A DNA stretch of 40,759 nt from Clostridia bacterium (GTDB taxonomy: Bacteria; Bacillota; Clostridia; TANB77; CAG-508): the NCBI GenBank assembly GCA_017937285.1, contig JAGBDU010000016.1, positions 1-40,759 on the forward strand, given 5' to 3'. Positions 32,148-40,549 of this stretch are shown piece after piece (positions within the stretch are counted from its first letter, which is position 1; each line of letters opens with the position of its first letter). The notes below the pieces were generated by a model. That model saw only the letters and a list, made by a program, of their open reading frames with translations. It did no database searches and was not told the DNA's origin. The translations under genes and the position numbers were made by a program.

Positions 32148-32789
32148 ATGTTAGAAACTATAAGAGGATTTTTTAAAAAAATAGGTAAAAAAGAGGAAGA
32201 AGAATCAAATTCAAAAGATGCCGCCAAAGAAAGATTACATTTAGTTTTATTACAAGATAGAGCAAATGTATCTGTTGATTTTTTAGATTTGATGAAGCAA
32301 GAAATAATAGATGTAATAAAAAAATATATCGAAATAGATGAATCTGAAATAGATGTTAGATTGACAAATAAAATAAATGAGGATGGAACAAATGGTGCAC
32401 CAGCGCTATATGCTAATATTCCTATTGTTAGCATAAAAAGCGAAAAAAGAACAGAAAATAAAAAAATTAATAATAAAAAGAATGAAATTGAAAATTTTGG
32501 AAAAAATGATACTGAGAAACATACAACTACAGAAGAATCTAAAAATAATAAACTAAAACAAAATAAAAATGAGGAAAGTGATAAAATAAAAAAAGAAGTA
32601 AAAGAGGTAAAAGAAGTTAAAAAAATTGAAAAAAAAGCTACGCCAGAAGGTGAAAAAAAGGCTACAACAAAAAAGTCTGTTGTAAAAAAAGAAATAAAAC
32701 CTGAAACAAAAAATACAAGAAAAAAGGTTTCAACTTCAAATACCGTAAAAAAAGCAACTACAACTAAAACAACTACTTCTAAAAAATGA
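32148..32789 (+). CDS. minE: MinE with a long lysine-rich C-terminal extension
   Basis: 213 residues, more than twice the usual 80-90. Residues 1-97 are a standard MinE: an amphipathic membrane-binding start (MLETIRGFFKKIG), the MinD-contact segment AAKERLHLVLLQDRA, and the topological-specificity domain (VSVDFLDLMKQEIIDVIKKY ... EIDVRL). Residues 98-213 are low-complexity and very rich in Lys, Glu, Thr and Asn, ending in AT/TTK/KK repeats like histone H1 tails. MinE drives MinD ATP hydrolysis and oscillation. The ATG at 32148 has GTGGAGG upstream and gives the exact family N-terminus; an in-frame start at 32109 would overlap minD. The stop overlaps the next gene region by ATGA. Confidence 0.9.
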   Translation: MLETIRGFFKKIGKKEEEESNSKDAAKERLHLVLLQDRANVSVDFLDLMKQEIIDVIKKYIEIDESEIDVRLTNKINEDGTNGAPALYANIPIVSIKSEKRTENKKINNKKNEIENFGKNDTEKHTTTEESKNNKLKQNKNEESDKIKKEVKEVKEVKKIEKKATPEGEKKATTKKSVVKKEIKPETKNTRKKVSTSNTVKKATTTKTTTSKK

Positions 32790-32800
32790 GGTTAGGTATT

Positions 32801-33907
32801 ATGAAAAATAAAATACTTAAAAATATGGAATGGACAGTATTAATCTGTGTGGTTATATTAACTATAATAGGATGTCTTGAGTTATATTCTGTTACTGGAA
32901 ATTCTGAATATACTGATTTAAAAAAACAGTTATTATGGTTTTTTATAAGTATACCAATAACTATAGCAATAATTTCAGTAGATTATAATATTATTTCAAA
33001 AATATCGCCAATATTATACGTAATTATGCTCTTTTTATTAATAGGTGTATTATTTACTAATCCAATTAATGGGGCAACTAGTTGGTATAATATTGGTGCT
33101 ATATCATTCCAACCTTCAGAATTTGCAAAAATATGTGTAATATTAAGTTTTTCATTGGCTATTGTAAAAGTACAAAAAAATGGAAAAGAGCAAATAAGTA
33201 GACCCATACAATTACTAAAATGTTTAATTGTAGTTATAATTCCTGTATTATTAATTATTAAACAACCAGACTATGGAACTGCAATTGCATTTTGCACAGC
33301 TACAGCAATTATTTTAGTTACATCAGGTGTAAATAAAAAATATATAATTACTGCTGTATTGTTAGTAATGATTGCATTACCACTGTTATATTTTTTTATA
33401 TTACCAAATCATGCTAAAACCAGAATTGACGTGTTTTTAAATCCAAATTTAGATCCAAGAGGAGCTGGGTATAATGTATTACAATCAAAGCTAGCAATTG
33501 GATCAGGTAAATTACTAGGTATGGGAATAAAAAATGGTAGCCAAACACAACTTGGCTATTTATATCCTCAAACAACAGATTTTATATATTCTGCTATAGG
33601 GGAAGAAATGGGATTTGTAATTGCTGCTGTAGTTATTATATTATATATTATTTTAATAACGAAGTCTTTGCAAATAGCAAAAACGGCTAAAGATGACCTT
33701 GGCTCATATATTGCATCTGGAATAGCAGGAATATTTTTATTTCATATGATAGAAAATATTGGAATGACAATGGGATTACTGCCTATTACAGGGGTTCCAT
33801 TACCTTTTGTAAGTTATGGAGGAAGTTCATTACTTACAAATTGTATTTTGATAGGATTGTTATTAAATATTAGTGGAAGAAGAAATAAAGTAATGTTTGT
33901 AGAATAG
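32801..33907 (+). CDS. rodA: RodA/FtsW/SpoVE-family (SEDS) peptidoglycan polymerase, probably RodA
   Basis: A 368-residue membrane glycosyltransferase with about ten hydrophobic segments. Family marks are visible: INGATSWYNIGAISFQPSEFAKI, KQPDYGTA, RIDVFLNPNLDPRGAGYN, TDFIYSAIGEEMGF and PLPFVSYGGSSLLTN. SEDS proteins polymerise lipid II together with a class B penicillin-binding protein. The minDE neighbourhood and the W-lacking sequence favour RodA (elongation) over FtsW, but this is inference. I chose the ATG at 32801, which has GAGG 9 bases upstream; an ATG at 32786 overlapping the minE stop would add 5 residues but has no clear ribosome binding site. Confidence 0.88.
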   Translation: MKNKILKNMEWTVLICVVILTIIGCLELYSVTGNSEYTDLKKQLLWFFISIPITIAIISVDYNIISKISPILYVIMLFLLIGVLFTNPINGATSWYNIGAISFQPSEFAKICVILSFSLAIVKVQKNGKEQISRPIQLLKCLIVVIIPVLLIIKQPDYGTAIAFCTATAIILVTSGVNKKYIITAVLLVMIALPLLYFFILPNHAKTRIDVFLNPNLDPRGAGYNVLQSKLAIGSGKLLGMGIKNGSQTQLGYLYPQTTDFIYSAIGEEMGFVIAAVVIILYIILITKSLQIAKTAKDDLGSYIASGIAGIFLFHMIENIGMTMGLLPITGVPLPFVSYGGSSLLTNCILIGLLLNISGRRNKVMFVE

Positions 33908-33936
33908 TTAATAATAATATTGATAGAGGAAATTAT

Positions 33937-34905
33937 ATGTTTATAAAAGAATTAAATATAGGAAATGTTAAATTGAATAATAATATAATATTGGCTCCTA
34001 TGGCAGGAATTACAGATAGAGCTTTTAGAATTATTTGTGAAAAATTTAATCCAGGATTAGTGTATACTGAGATGATAAGTAGTAAAGGTTTATTTCATAA
34101 TGATTCTAAAACTAAACAATTATTAAACACATCTGGCGAAAAAAGACCAATTGCGGTACAGATATTTGGTAGTGATATAGAGTCTATGAAATATGCATCA
34201 GAATATGTTTCAAAATATGCAGATATTATTGATATAAATATGGGATGCCCAGCTCCTAAAGTTGTAAAAAATGGAGATGGAAGTAAATTATTATTAGATT
34301 TACTAAAAGCAAAAGAAATTATAAAAGAGGTTGTAAAAAGTTCATCTGTTCCTGTAACGGTTAAATTTAGAAAAGGATGGGACAATGATAATATAGTTGC
34401 AGTAGAAATGGCAAAAATAGCTGAAGAATCTGGAGCTTCTGCAATAACTATTCATGGTAGAACAAGATCAGAATTTTATGCTGGAAAAGCAGATTGGGAT
34501 ATTATAAAAAAGGTAAAAGAAAATGTAAAAATTCCTGTAATAGGGAATGGTGACGTAAAAAACTATGAAGATGCAAACAAAATGTTTGAAATAACAGGTG
34601 TAGATGGAATAATGATTGGAAGAGCATCGTTAGGAAATCCTTGGATTTTTAAAGAAATTATTTGTGGCATGCAAAGACAAGAATTTTTTATATCCAATGC
34701 AGAAAAGCTGAACTTAATTTTAGAACATTTAAATTTAGCAATTGAGGATAAAGGAGAACGTGTTGCTATAATGGAAATGCGAAAGCATATTAGTTGGTAT
34801 ATTAAAAATACTAAAGATGCAAGTAAGATGAGAGATAAAGTTAACCAAATTACAGATAAAGAGGATTTAGTAAAAATTTTAACTGAATACTTTAATATGA
34901 TATGA
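33937..34905 (+). CDS. dusB: tRNA-dihydrouridine synthase, DusB-like
   Basis: A 322-residue flavin (FMN) enzyme that reduces specific uridines in the tRNA D-loop to dihydrouridine. The TIM-barrel signatures are intact: LAPMAGITDRAFR at the start, the catalytic cysteine 104 in INMGCPAPKV, HGRTRSEFYAGKADW, and GNGDV with GRASLGNPWIFKEI for the phosphate site. A C-terminal helical tRNA-binding domain follows. TAGAGGAAA precedes the ATG. It lies 29 bases after rodA and ends the operon at a terminator. The assignment to the DusB subgroup is by overall likeness. Confidence 0.93.
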   Translation: MFIKELNIGNVKLNNNIILAPMAGITDRAFRIICEKFNPGLVYTEMISSKGLFHNDSKTKQLLNTSGEKRPIAVQIFGSDIESMKYASEYVSKYADIIDINMGCPAPKVVKNGDGSKLLLDLLKAKEIIKEVVKSSSVPVTVKFRKGWDNDNIVAVEMAKIAEESGASAITIHGRTRSEFYAGKADWDIIKKVKENVKIPVIGNGDVKNYEDANKMFEITGVDGIMIGRASLGNPWIFKEIICGMQRQEFFISNAEKLNLILEHLNLAIEDKGERVAIMEMRKHISWYIKNTKDASKMRDKVNQITDKEDLVKILTEYFNMI

Positions 34906-34914
34906 ATATAAATT

Positions 34915-34945
34915 AAAAGAATAGATTTTATCTATTCTTTTTTTT
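34915..34945 (+). terminator. Terminator of the minDE-rodA-dus operon
   Basis: An 11-bp stem AAAAGAATAGA/TCTATTCTTTT (34915-34925/34931-34941) with a 5-base loop and a run of eight T, 10 bases after the dus stop. Confidence 0.85.
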
Positions 34946-35051
34946 ATGAGGAAAAATATAGAGTTATGATTTCCAATTTTCGAAAAAAATTGAAGCATTT
35001 TTCATAGACCGAGGAGAATGTTGTAATTTTAAAAATAGGAAGGAGTGTATT

Positions 35052-35669
35052 GTGAAGAAAAAAATAATTTTTATTAGTGTAATAGCAATAATTTTTATCA
35101 TTATTATAATTTTAATAAAAATCAATTATAAAAAAATCAATTTAGGAAATAATAAAAGTAATAAAAGTGCTAATGAAGTTAAAGAATATATTTTAAATAT
35201 TAATTCGTATACTGCAGAGCTTGAAGTAACCATTAATAGTAACAAAAATACTAATAAATATATATTAAAACAAGAATATATTTCTGGAAATATAGAAAAA
35301 CAAACTGTTATAAAACCCGAAAATATAAAAGGAATAGAAATAATTTATAAAGATGGTAATATTGAAATCAATAATTCAAAATTAAATTTAAGTAAAATAT
35401 ATAATAATTATCCGTATTTATCAAATAATGTTATGTGGTTAAATTCTTTTATAGATAATTGTAAAAAAAATCCGGAAAATTTAAATGTGTATGAGGAAAA
35501 TGAATATATAGTGATGGAACTTAATTTAATTAGTAATAAGTATATGGCAAATAGAAAATTATATTTAGAAAAGGGAACAGGTAAACCTAAAAAAATGATA
35601 GTACAAGATGATAACAAAAAAGATGTAATTTACATATTATATAAAGAGATAGAGTTGAATAAAAATTAA
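35052..35669 (+). CDS. Membrane-anchored LolA/GerS-like protein
   Basis: 205 residues, starting at GTG with AGGAAGGAG upstream. A single hydrophobic segment (residues 4-23) anchors an extracytoplasmic domain. The pattern SYTAELEVTINSNKNTNKY, LKQEYISGNIEKQTVIKPENIKGI, INNSKLNLSKIY and NVMWLNSFI resembles the LolA-fold family that includes GerS, a Clostridioides difficile lipoprotein needed for spore germination. No lipobox cysteine is present, so it is a membrane-anchored form. gerS in C. difficile lies near a mazF-type gene, as here, which supports the link; the alanine racemase found there is missing. Whether this organism forms spores cannot be told from the window. Confidence 0.65.
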   Translation: MKKKIIFISVIAIIFIIIIILIKINYKKINLGNNKSNKSANEVKEYILNINSYTAELEVTINSNKNTNKYILKQEYISGNIEKQTVIKPENIKGIEIIYKDGNIEINNSKLNLSKIYNNYPYLSNNVMWLNSFIDNCKKNPENLNVYEENEYIVMELNLISNKYMANRKLYLEKGTGKPKKMIVQDDNKKDVIYILYKEIELNKN

Positions 35670-35745
35670 TTTTATCTAATATCTATCTTATATACGAATA
35701 GAAATATATGGGCACTTTAATATTGAAATATTGGGAGTGAATTAT

Positions 35746-36090
35746 ATGGTAGTTAAAAGAGGAGATATGTTTTATGCAGATTTAAGTCCTGTGGTAGGAT
35801 CTGAACAAGGGGGAATTAGACCTGTAATAATAATACAAAACGATATAGGGAATATGCATAGTCCAACAGTTATAGCGGCAGCAATAACTTCCCAAAGAGG
35901 TAAAAATAAATTGCCAACACATATTGAAATAAATTCTAAAGAAAATGGATTAAAAGCAGATTCAATAGTACTAACAGAACAAATAAGAACAATAGATAAA
36001 AGTAGATTAAAAGAAAAAATTGGTCATGTTGATGATGAAAAAGTTATGTTAAAAATTAATAATGCGCTTGGTGTGAGTTTTGGACTATAG
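35746..36090 (+). CDS. mazF: MazF/PemK-family mRNA endoribonuclease (EndoA-like)
   Basis: A 114-residue toxin-type RNase of the NdoA/EndoA kind that cleaves mRNA at a short sequence. Characteristic parts: VVKRGDMFYADLSPVVGSEQGGIRPVIIIQND, TVIAAAITSQ, PTHIEI, ADSIVLTEQIRTIDKSRL, with the catalytic Arg and Thr positions kept. I chose the ATG at 35746 with GGGAGTG upstream; a TTG at 35731 would add 5 residues. No antitoxin gene of the MazE/EndoAI type is present in the 76 bases upstream or downstream. Confidence 0.92.
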   Translation: MVVKRGDMFYADLSPVVGSEQGGIRPVIIIQNDIGNMHSPTVIAAAITSQRGKNKLPTHIEINSKENGLKADSIVLTEQIRTIDKSRLKEKIGHVDDEKVMLKINNALGVSFGL

Positions 36091-36108
36091 TACAGTAAGT
36101 CGTTAAAT

Positions 36109-36175
36109 TTTCTATTATAGAGGAGTTCAAAGGAATATAAATATAAATAATTTTTTATATTTATATTCCTTTGAA
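36109..36175. repeat. TTCAAAGGAAT inverted-repeat element, copy 2
   Basis: A perfect 20-bp inverted repeat (36126-36145/36156-36175) with a 10-base loop, preceded by TTTCTATTATAGAGGAG as in copy 1. It lies between the convergent mazF and htrA genes. Confidence 0.8.
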
Positions 36176-36220
36176 AGGCTTATCTTAAGACCACTTAGCT
36201 GTAATTTTAATTGAACAAAA

Positions 36221-36262
36221 AGAAGATGGAGAATTTAATTGCAAAATCCTCCATCCTTTTTT
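36221..36262. terminator. Terminator between mazF and htrA
   Basis: GATGGAG (36225-36231) pairs with CTCCATC (36249-36255), supported by neighbouring AATTT/AAAAT. A T-run lies on each strand side (36257-36263 on plus; AAAAAG at 36216-36221 read as U-run on minus), so it may work for both genes. Confidence 0.7.
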
Positions 36263-37545
36263 TATTGTTGATTTGCAGGTTTATTTTCACCTAATGTTAA
36301 AGAGATTTCTTTTTCTTCACCATTTCTGATTAATTTTATTTTTACTTCATCACCAATTTTATGTTTATTTTTCAATTCGTTTAATTTATCCATAGTTTTT
36401 ACTTCTTCACCATCAAAAGATATAATTAAATCTCCAGGTTGAATGCCAGCTTTTTCAGCAGCAGAAAATTCTTCAACAGAAACCACATAAATTCCCTCTC
36501 TAGGTAAATTATTTTGTTTTGCTGTAGTTTCATTAATATCTCTACCAGCCATTCCAATATATGGTCTTGCTACTTTTCCATTTGTTATTAGTTGTTGATA
36601 TACGCTTATTGTATCATTAATTGGAATTGCAAAACCAATACCCTCGATACCAGAGCCAGAAAGTTTTAAAGTATTTATTCCGATAACTTTACCTTCAGCA
36701 TTAATAAGAGCTCCACCACTATTACCAGAATTTATTGCAGCATCTGTTTGAATTACTTTATAAGTAACATTATCAGATGTTATCTTTCTGTCTTTAGCAC
36801 TTATAATACCTGTAGTAACAGTGCTTTCCATACTTAGAGGGTTACCAATTGCCATTGCAAATTCTCCAACTTGAACATTATCTGAATTACCTAATTCAGC
36901 AGCTGTTAAACCTGTTTTTTCTATTTTTAAAACTGCAAGATCGGTTTGCTCATCAGATCCAACAATAGTAGCTTCATATTCAGTTGAATCATTGTATAAT
37001 GTAACTGTTATTTTTGTAGCTTTGCTTACTTGATAATAAGCAGAATTTGAAGAAGATGACACAACATGATTGTTTGTTAATATATAGCCATCATCTGTTA
37101 TAACAACTCCAGATCCTGTTGCTGTAGCTGTTGAGCCAGACATTCCATAATAAGAATAGTATGGAGAGTTTACTGAATATGTTACTTTTATTCCTACTAC
37201 AGATGGTAAAACCTTGTTTGCAACTGCAACACTTGTTTTTGAATAATCTTCTATAGAAATAGATTTTCCAGATGATGTAGATAAAATTTGTTCAATATTA
37301 AGTGAATTATTTGTGCTTTCATTAGATTCATCAGATTCGTTTGTAATATTTTCAAATAGTTTATCTAAAACAGTATCTTTAATAGAAGGAATAGTTAAAC
37401 AAGTACCAATTAAAATTAAAGAGCCTAATGCACCTGCTACGAACGGCACGAAAAATCCTCTCATAAAGCCTACTTTGCCCTTGGGAATTGAATAAGAATT
37501 TTTTTCTGTTTTTACAGCTTTAAATGAATTATTATTGTTATCCAT
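36262..37545 (-). CDS. htrA: HtrA/DegP-like serine protease with PDZ domain
   Basis: 427 residues. A short cytoplasmic start (1-28), one membrane helix (about 29-52), an Asn/Ser/Glu-rich linker, a trypsin-like protease domain (about 104-300) and one PDZ domain (about 325-420: YIGMAGRDIN, GIYVVSVEEFSAAEKAGIQPGDLIISFDG). The catalytic triad is intact: His160 in TNNHVV, Asp202 in TDLAVLK and Ser276 in GNSGGAL. Such proteases act outside the membrane on misfolded envelope and secreted proteins. AAAGGATG precedes the ATG. A small dyad AGACAT/ATGTCT (37563-37577) sits just upstream of the ribosome binding site and could be an operator. Confidence 0.93.
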   Translation of the reverse strand: MDNNNNSFKAVKTEKNSYSIPKGKVGFMRGFFVPFVAGALGSLILIGTCLTIPSIKDTVLDKLFENITNESDESNESTNNSLNIEQILSTSSGKSISIEDYSKTSVAVANKVLPSVVGIKVTYSVNSPYYSYYGMSGSTATATGSGVVITDDGYILTNNHVVSSSSNSAYYQVSKATKITVTLYNDSTEYEATIVGSDEQTDLAVLKIEKTGLTAAELGNSDNVQVGEFAMAIGNPLSMESTVTTGIISAKDRKITSDNVTYKVIQTDAAINSGNSGGALINAEGKVIGINTLKLSGSGIEGIGFAIPINDTISVYQQLITNGKVARPYIGMAGRDINETTAKQNNLPREGIYVVSVEEFSAAEKAGIQPGDLIISFDGEEVKTMDKLNELKNKHKIGDEVKIKLIRNGEEKEISLTLGENKPANQQ

Positions 37546-37731
37546 AAAATTTCATCCTTTCTAGACATAAAATGTCTTTTAAATTATTTTATTATTAATA
37601 ATTATCATAAACATAATAACTTATTTCATATATATGATACAAGAGTTTTGTGAAAAAAATGTGAAAAAAATGTTTTTATTTTACGATTTTACTTTAGTTA
37701 GTATTTTTTGATTTTAAAAAAGTTTTTTATA

Positions 37732-37760
37732 TTGTATGTATAAAAAATATATTGTATAAT
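37732..37760 (+). promoter_or_regulatory. Promoter of the 37781 gene and rnhB
   Basis: TTGTAT (37732-37737), 17 bases, TATAAT (37755-37760). The predicted start near 37766 leaves only about 15 bases before the first ATG. Confidence 0.65.
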
Positions 37761-37780
37761 AACAAAAAAATAAAGGAGAT

Positions 37781-38305
37781 ATGATAGAATTTTTTATTAT
37801 GAAAAATTATAAAAGTAAAATGTTTAAACTTTTAATAGTTTTTATATTAATAATTATTATTTTAGTTTTTGGAGTTAAATATTTTAAAAAAGTAATGTAT
37901 GATAAAGAAAATTATGATATAAAAACTAATATGCTTGTAATTCAAGGTAAAATAAAGTTATTAAAAGGTGAAGCAGAAGTAAGTAAAAATGAAGATGTTT
38001 ATATAGGTACTAAAATATCAAATTTGGATAATAGAGAAATAAGAGAGTTTATGCAAAATCTCGGTGTAGAAGAAAGTAAATTCGAAACTTATTATCTATT
38101 AAATAAAGAAGATTTTGAAAAGATGTCGATATATGGTGAATTAAAAAATATTGAAGATAATGTTTATATTGTAAACTATAATGATGCAGAGGTTATATAT
38201 ATAAAAGGAATAAATGTGAATGATAGCATTAAATATAAATTATCTGATATAATGACAAAAGAACCAACTAAAAAATGGATATTATATAATAGAATAGGAG
38301 AATAA
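37781..38305 (+). CDS. Single-pass membrane protein, unknown
   Basis: 174 residues with one hydrophobic helix (about residues 15-34) near the N-terminus and an extracytoplasmic domain of about 140 residues without cysteines. The segment DIKTNMLVIQGKIKLLKGEAEVSKNEDVYIG looks helical; the rest looks mixed alpha/beta. I recognise no family with confidence. The start is uncertain: AAGGAG lies only 2 bases before the ATG at 37781 and 20 bases before the next ATG at 37799. It is 3 bases upstream of rnhB and clearly cotranscribed with it. Confidence 0.75.
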   Translation: MIEFFIMKNYKSKMFKLLIVFILIIIILVFGVKYFKKVMYDKENYDIKTNMLVIQGKIKLLKGEAEVSKNEDVYIGTKISNLDNREIREFMQNLGVEESKFETYYLLNKEDFEKMSIYGELKNIEDNVYIVNYNDAEVIYIKGINVNDSIKYKLSDIMTKEPTKKWILYNRIGE

Positions 38306-38308
38306 CAA

Positions 38309-38935
38309 ATGAAAGAAAAAGAGCTACTAAGATTAAATGAAATTAAAAAAATAGATGAATCTGTATTTAATGAAGGATACGAATATATTTGTGGAATTGA
38401 TGAGGCAGGTCGTGGACCATTGGCAGGTCCTGTTGTTATTGCAGCAGTAATAATGCCAAAGGATTCTATGATTGAGGGAGTAAATGATTCTAAAAAAGTA
38501 TCTGAAAAAAAGAGAGAAAAGTTATATGATTTGATAATTGATGAAGCGATAAGTTATAGCGTGGGAATTGTTGACCAAAATGAAATTGATAGAATTAATA
38601 TATTAAATGCAACTAAAGCTGGACTTACAGAAGCTGTTAGAACTTTAAAAGTGAAACCAGATGTTATATTAGTTGATGCTTTAACTAATATTGATACATG
38701 TGGAATTCAATATAGGTCAATAGTAAAAGGTGATGCTAAAAGTTATTCAATAGCTGCAGCTTCAATAATTGCAAAAGTTACGAGGGATAGAATAATGAGA
38801 CAGTGGGATGAAATATATCCACAATATGGATTTGCAAAACATAAGGGTTATGGAACTGCGGCTCATATTTCAGCTATAAAAGAAAATGGACTTTGCCCAT
38901 TACATAGGCTTAGTTTTGTAAAAAATATTGTTTAA
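38309..38935 (+). CDS. rnhB: Ribonuclease HII
   Basis: A 208-residue endonuclease that removes single ribonucleotides from DNA and RNA primers from hybrids. The motif GIDEAGRGPLAGPVV holds Asp31 and Glu32 of the metal site; ILVDAL and the VTRDRIM region supply the other two acids (DEDD site). The SYSIAAASIIAKV and GYGTAAHISAI segments are typical. AGGAGAA precedes the ATG. The length is normal for the family. Confidence 0.96.
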   Translation: MKEKELLRLNEIKKIDESVFNEGYEYICGIDEAGRGPLAGPVVIAAVIMPKDSMIEGVNDSKKVSEKKREKLYDLIIDEAISYSVGIVDQNEIDRINILNATKAGLTEAVRTLKVKPDVILVDALTNIDTCGIQYRSIVKGDAKSYSIAAASIIAKVTRDRIMRQWDEIYPQYGFAKHKGYGTAAHISAIKENGLCPLHRLSFVKNIV

Positions 38936-38989
38936 GAATTATTGACATGCTGATTTTTTATAGCGTAAAAGTTATGTTTTTAGGGTTTA

Positions 38990-39014
38990 AGCGTTTATGT
39001 AGTATGTAAACGCT
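38990..39014. promoter_or_regulatory. 8-bp inverted repeat between rnhB and the phosphorylase gene
   Basis: AGCGTTTA (38990-38997) is inverted as TAAACGCT (39007-39014) with a 9-base loop, extended by partial TTAA pairs outside. There is no T-run, so an operator or mRNA hairpin is more likely than a terminator. Confidence 0.45.
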
Positions 39015-39118
39015 CTTAAAATTAGTGGTGGTGTAACATACTAAATATTATCCGTTATTTGGTTGTTATAACAGCATAAGTAGTGTTATATAATATTTTT
39101 ATACGAGGAGAGATACGA

Positions 39119-40420
39119 ATGAACATATTAGAAATTATTGCCAAAAAAAGAGATAATAAAATATTAACAAAAGAAGAAATTAATTATTTCATAAAAAATT
39201 ATACAAAAGGAAATATTACAGATTATCAAGCTGCAGCCCTTATAATGGCAATATATATTAATGGAATGAATTATGAAGAAATAACTGATTTTACATTGGC
39301 TATGGCAAATTCTGGAGAAATATTAGATTTATCTGAATTGGGAATGGTTATAGATAAACATAGCACAGGTGGAATTGGTGATAAAATAACATTAATATTA
39401 ATGCCAATTATAGCTTCTTTAGGAATACCTGCTGCAAAAATGTCTGGGAGAGGATTAGGTTTTACAGGGGGGACTGTAGATAAATTAGAATCAATACCAG
39501 GATATGATACGAATATAGATATAGAAAAATTTATTAATAATGTAAAGAATATAGGAATAAGTTTGATGGGGCAAACATTAAATTTAGCACCAGCAGATAA
39601 AAAAATATATGCGTTAAGAGATACAATTTCTTGTGTTGAGAGCATACCTCTTATTGCATCAAGTATTATGAGTAAAAAAATAGCTGCTGGAGCCGAAAAA
39701 ATTGTATTAGAAGTTACAGTTGGTAGTGGTGCTTTTATGAAAAATATCGAAGATGCTACAGAATTATCAAAAACAATGATTGGGATTGGTAATTTAGCTA
39801 AAAAAGAAACTGTATGCATATTAACAAATATGAATGAGCCAATTGGATATTCAATAGGAAATGCTTTAGAAGTTATAGAAGCAGTAGAGGCTTTAAATGG
39901 AAAAATGAGTGAAGATGTAAAAGAAATTGTATTAGAACTTGGAAGCTATATGATAAAACTAGCTGGAAAAGGTGATAATATTGAAAAAAACAAAGAGCTA
40001 ATAATGGAAAATATAAACAATAAAAAAGCATTACAAAAGTTTAAAGAGTTAGTAAAAAATCAAGGAGGTGATGTATCTTATATAGATGATACATCAAAAT
40101 TTGAAAGGGCTAAATTTGTTCTTCCTGTAGTATCTGATAAAGAGGGATATATAAAATCAATGGATAATCAAAAAATAGGTTACATATCATCTGGATTAGG
40201 TGCAGGTAGATTAAAAAAAGAAGATAAAATTAATAATAAAGTTGGAATTATTATTAATAAAAAAATAGGAGATAAAGTAACTTCAAAAGAAATTTTAGCA
40301 TATATTCATTCTGATGATTATGAGGTAGGGATAAAGGCTGTAAATGATTTAAGAGAATGTTTTGAAATTTCAGATGAATATATACAAAAACAAAAACATA
40401 TATTAGGAATTATAAAATAA
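39119..40420 (+). CDS. Pyrimidine-nucleoside phosphorylase (thymidine phosphorylase family)
   Basis: A 433-residue enzyme that splits thymidine, deoxyuridine or uridine with phosphate into base and (deoxy)ribose-1-phosphate for salvage. The family signature SGRGLGFTGGTVDKLE is exact, and KHSTGGIGDK supplies the phosphate site. The N-terminal helical domain (IIAKKRDNKILTKEEINYFI) and the C-terminal alpha/beta domain (DKEGYIKSMDNQKIGYISSGLGAGR) are complete. I chose the ATG at 39119 with CGAGGAGAG upstream; an in-frame start at 39083 adds 12 unrelated residues. It may be pdp (broad pyrimidine use, common in Firmicutes) or deoA, so no symbol is given. It stands alone with a terminator behind it. 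Confidence 0.93.
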   Translation: MNILEIIAKKRDNKILTKEEINYFIKNYTKGNITDYQAAALIMAIYINGMNYEEITDFTLAMANSGEILDLSELGMVIDKHSTGGIGDKITLILMPIIASLGIPAAKMSGRGLGFTGGTVDKLESIPGYDTNIDIEKFINNVKNIGISLMGQTLNLAPADKKIYALRDTISCVESIPLIASSIMSKKIAAGAEKIVLEVTVGSGAFMKNIEDATELSKTMIGIGNLAKKETVCILTNMNEPIGYSIGNALEVIEAVEALNGKMSEDVKEIVLELGSYMIKLAGKGDNIEKNKELIMENINNKKALQKFKELVKNQGGDVSYIDDTSKFERAKFVLPVVSDKEGYIKSMDNQKIGYISSGLGAGRLKKEDKINNKVGIIINKKIGDKVTSKEILAYIHSDDYEVGIKAVNDLRECFEISDEYIQKQKHILGIIK

Positions 40421-40484
40421 CTTCATTTTAATAAGGGAGTGTATGGTGTATATTTCCTAATAACGGATAAAATAAACGCAAAAA

Positions 40485-40518
40485 CGCCTATTCTATATAA
40501 AAAAATAGGTGCTTTTTT
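40485..40518 (+). terminator. Terminator of the phosphorylase gene
   Basis: CGCCTATT (40485-40492) pairs with AATAGGTG (40504-40511), with one G-U pair, an 11-base loop and six T (40513-40518). Confidence 0.75.
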
Positions 40519-40549
40519 GTTACAGTTTAGTGCATTAAAATAAGTCGTT

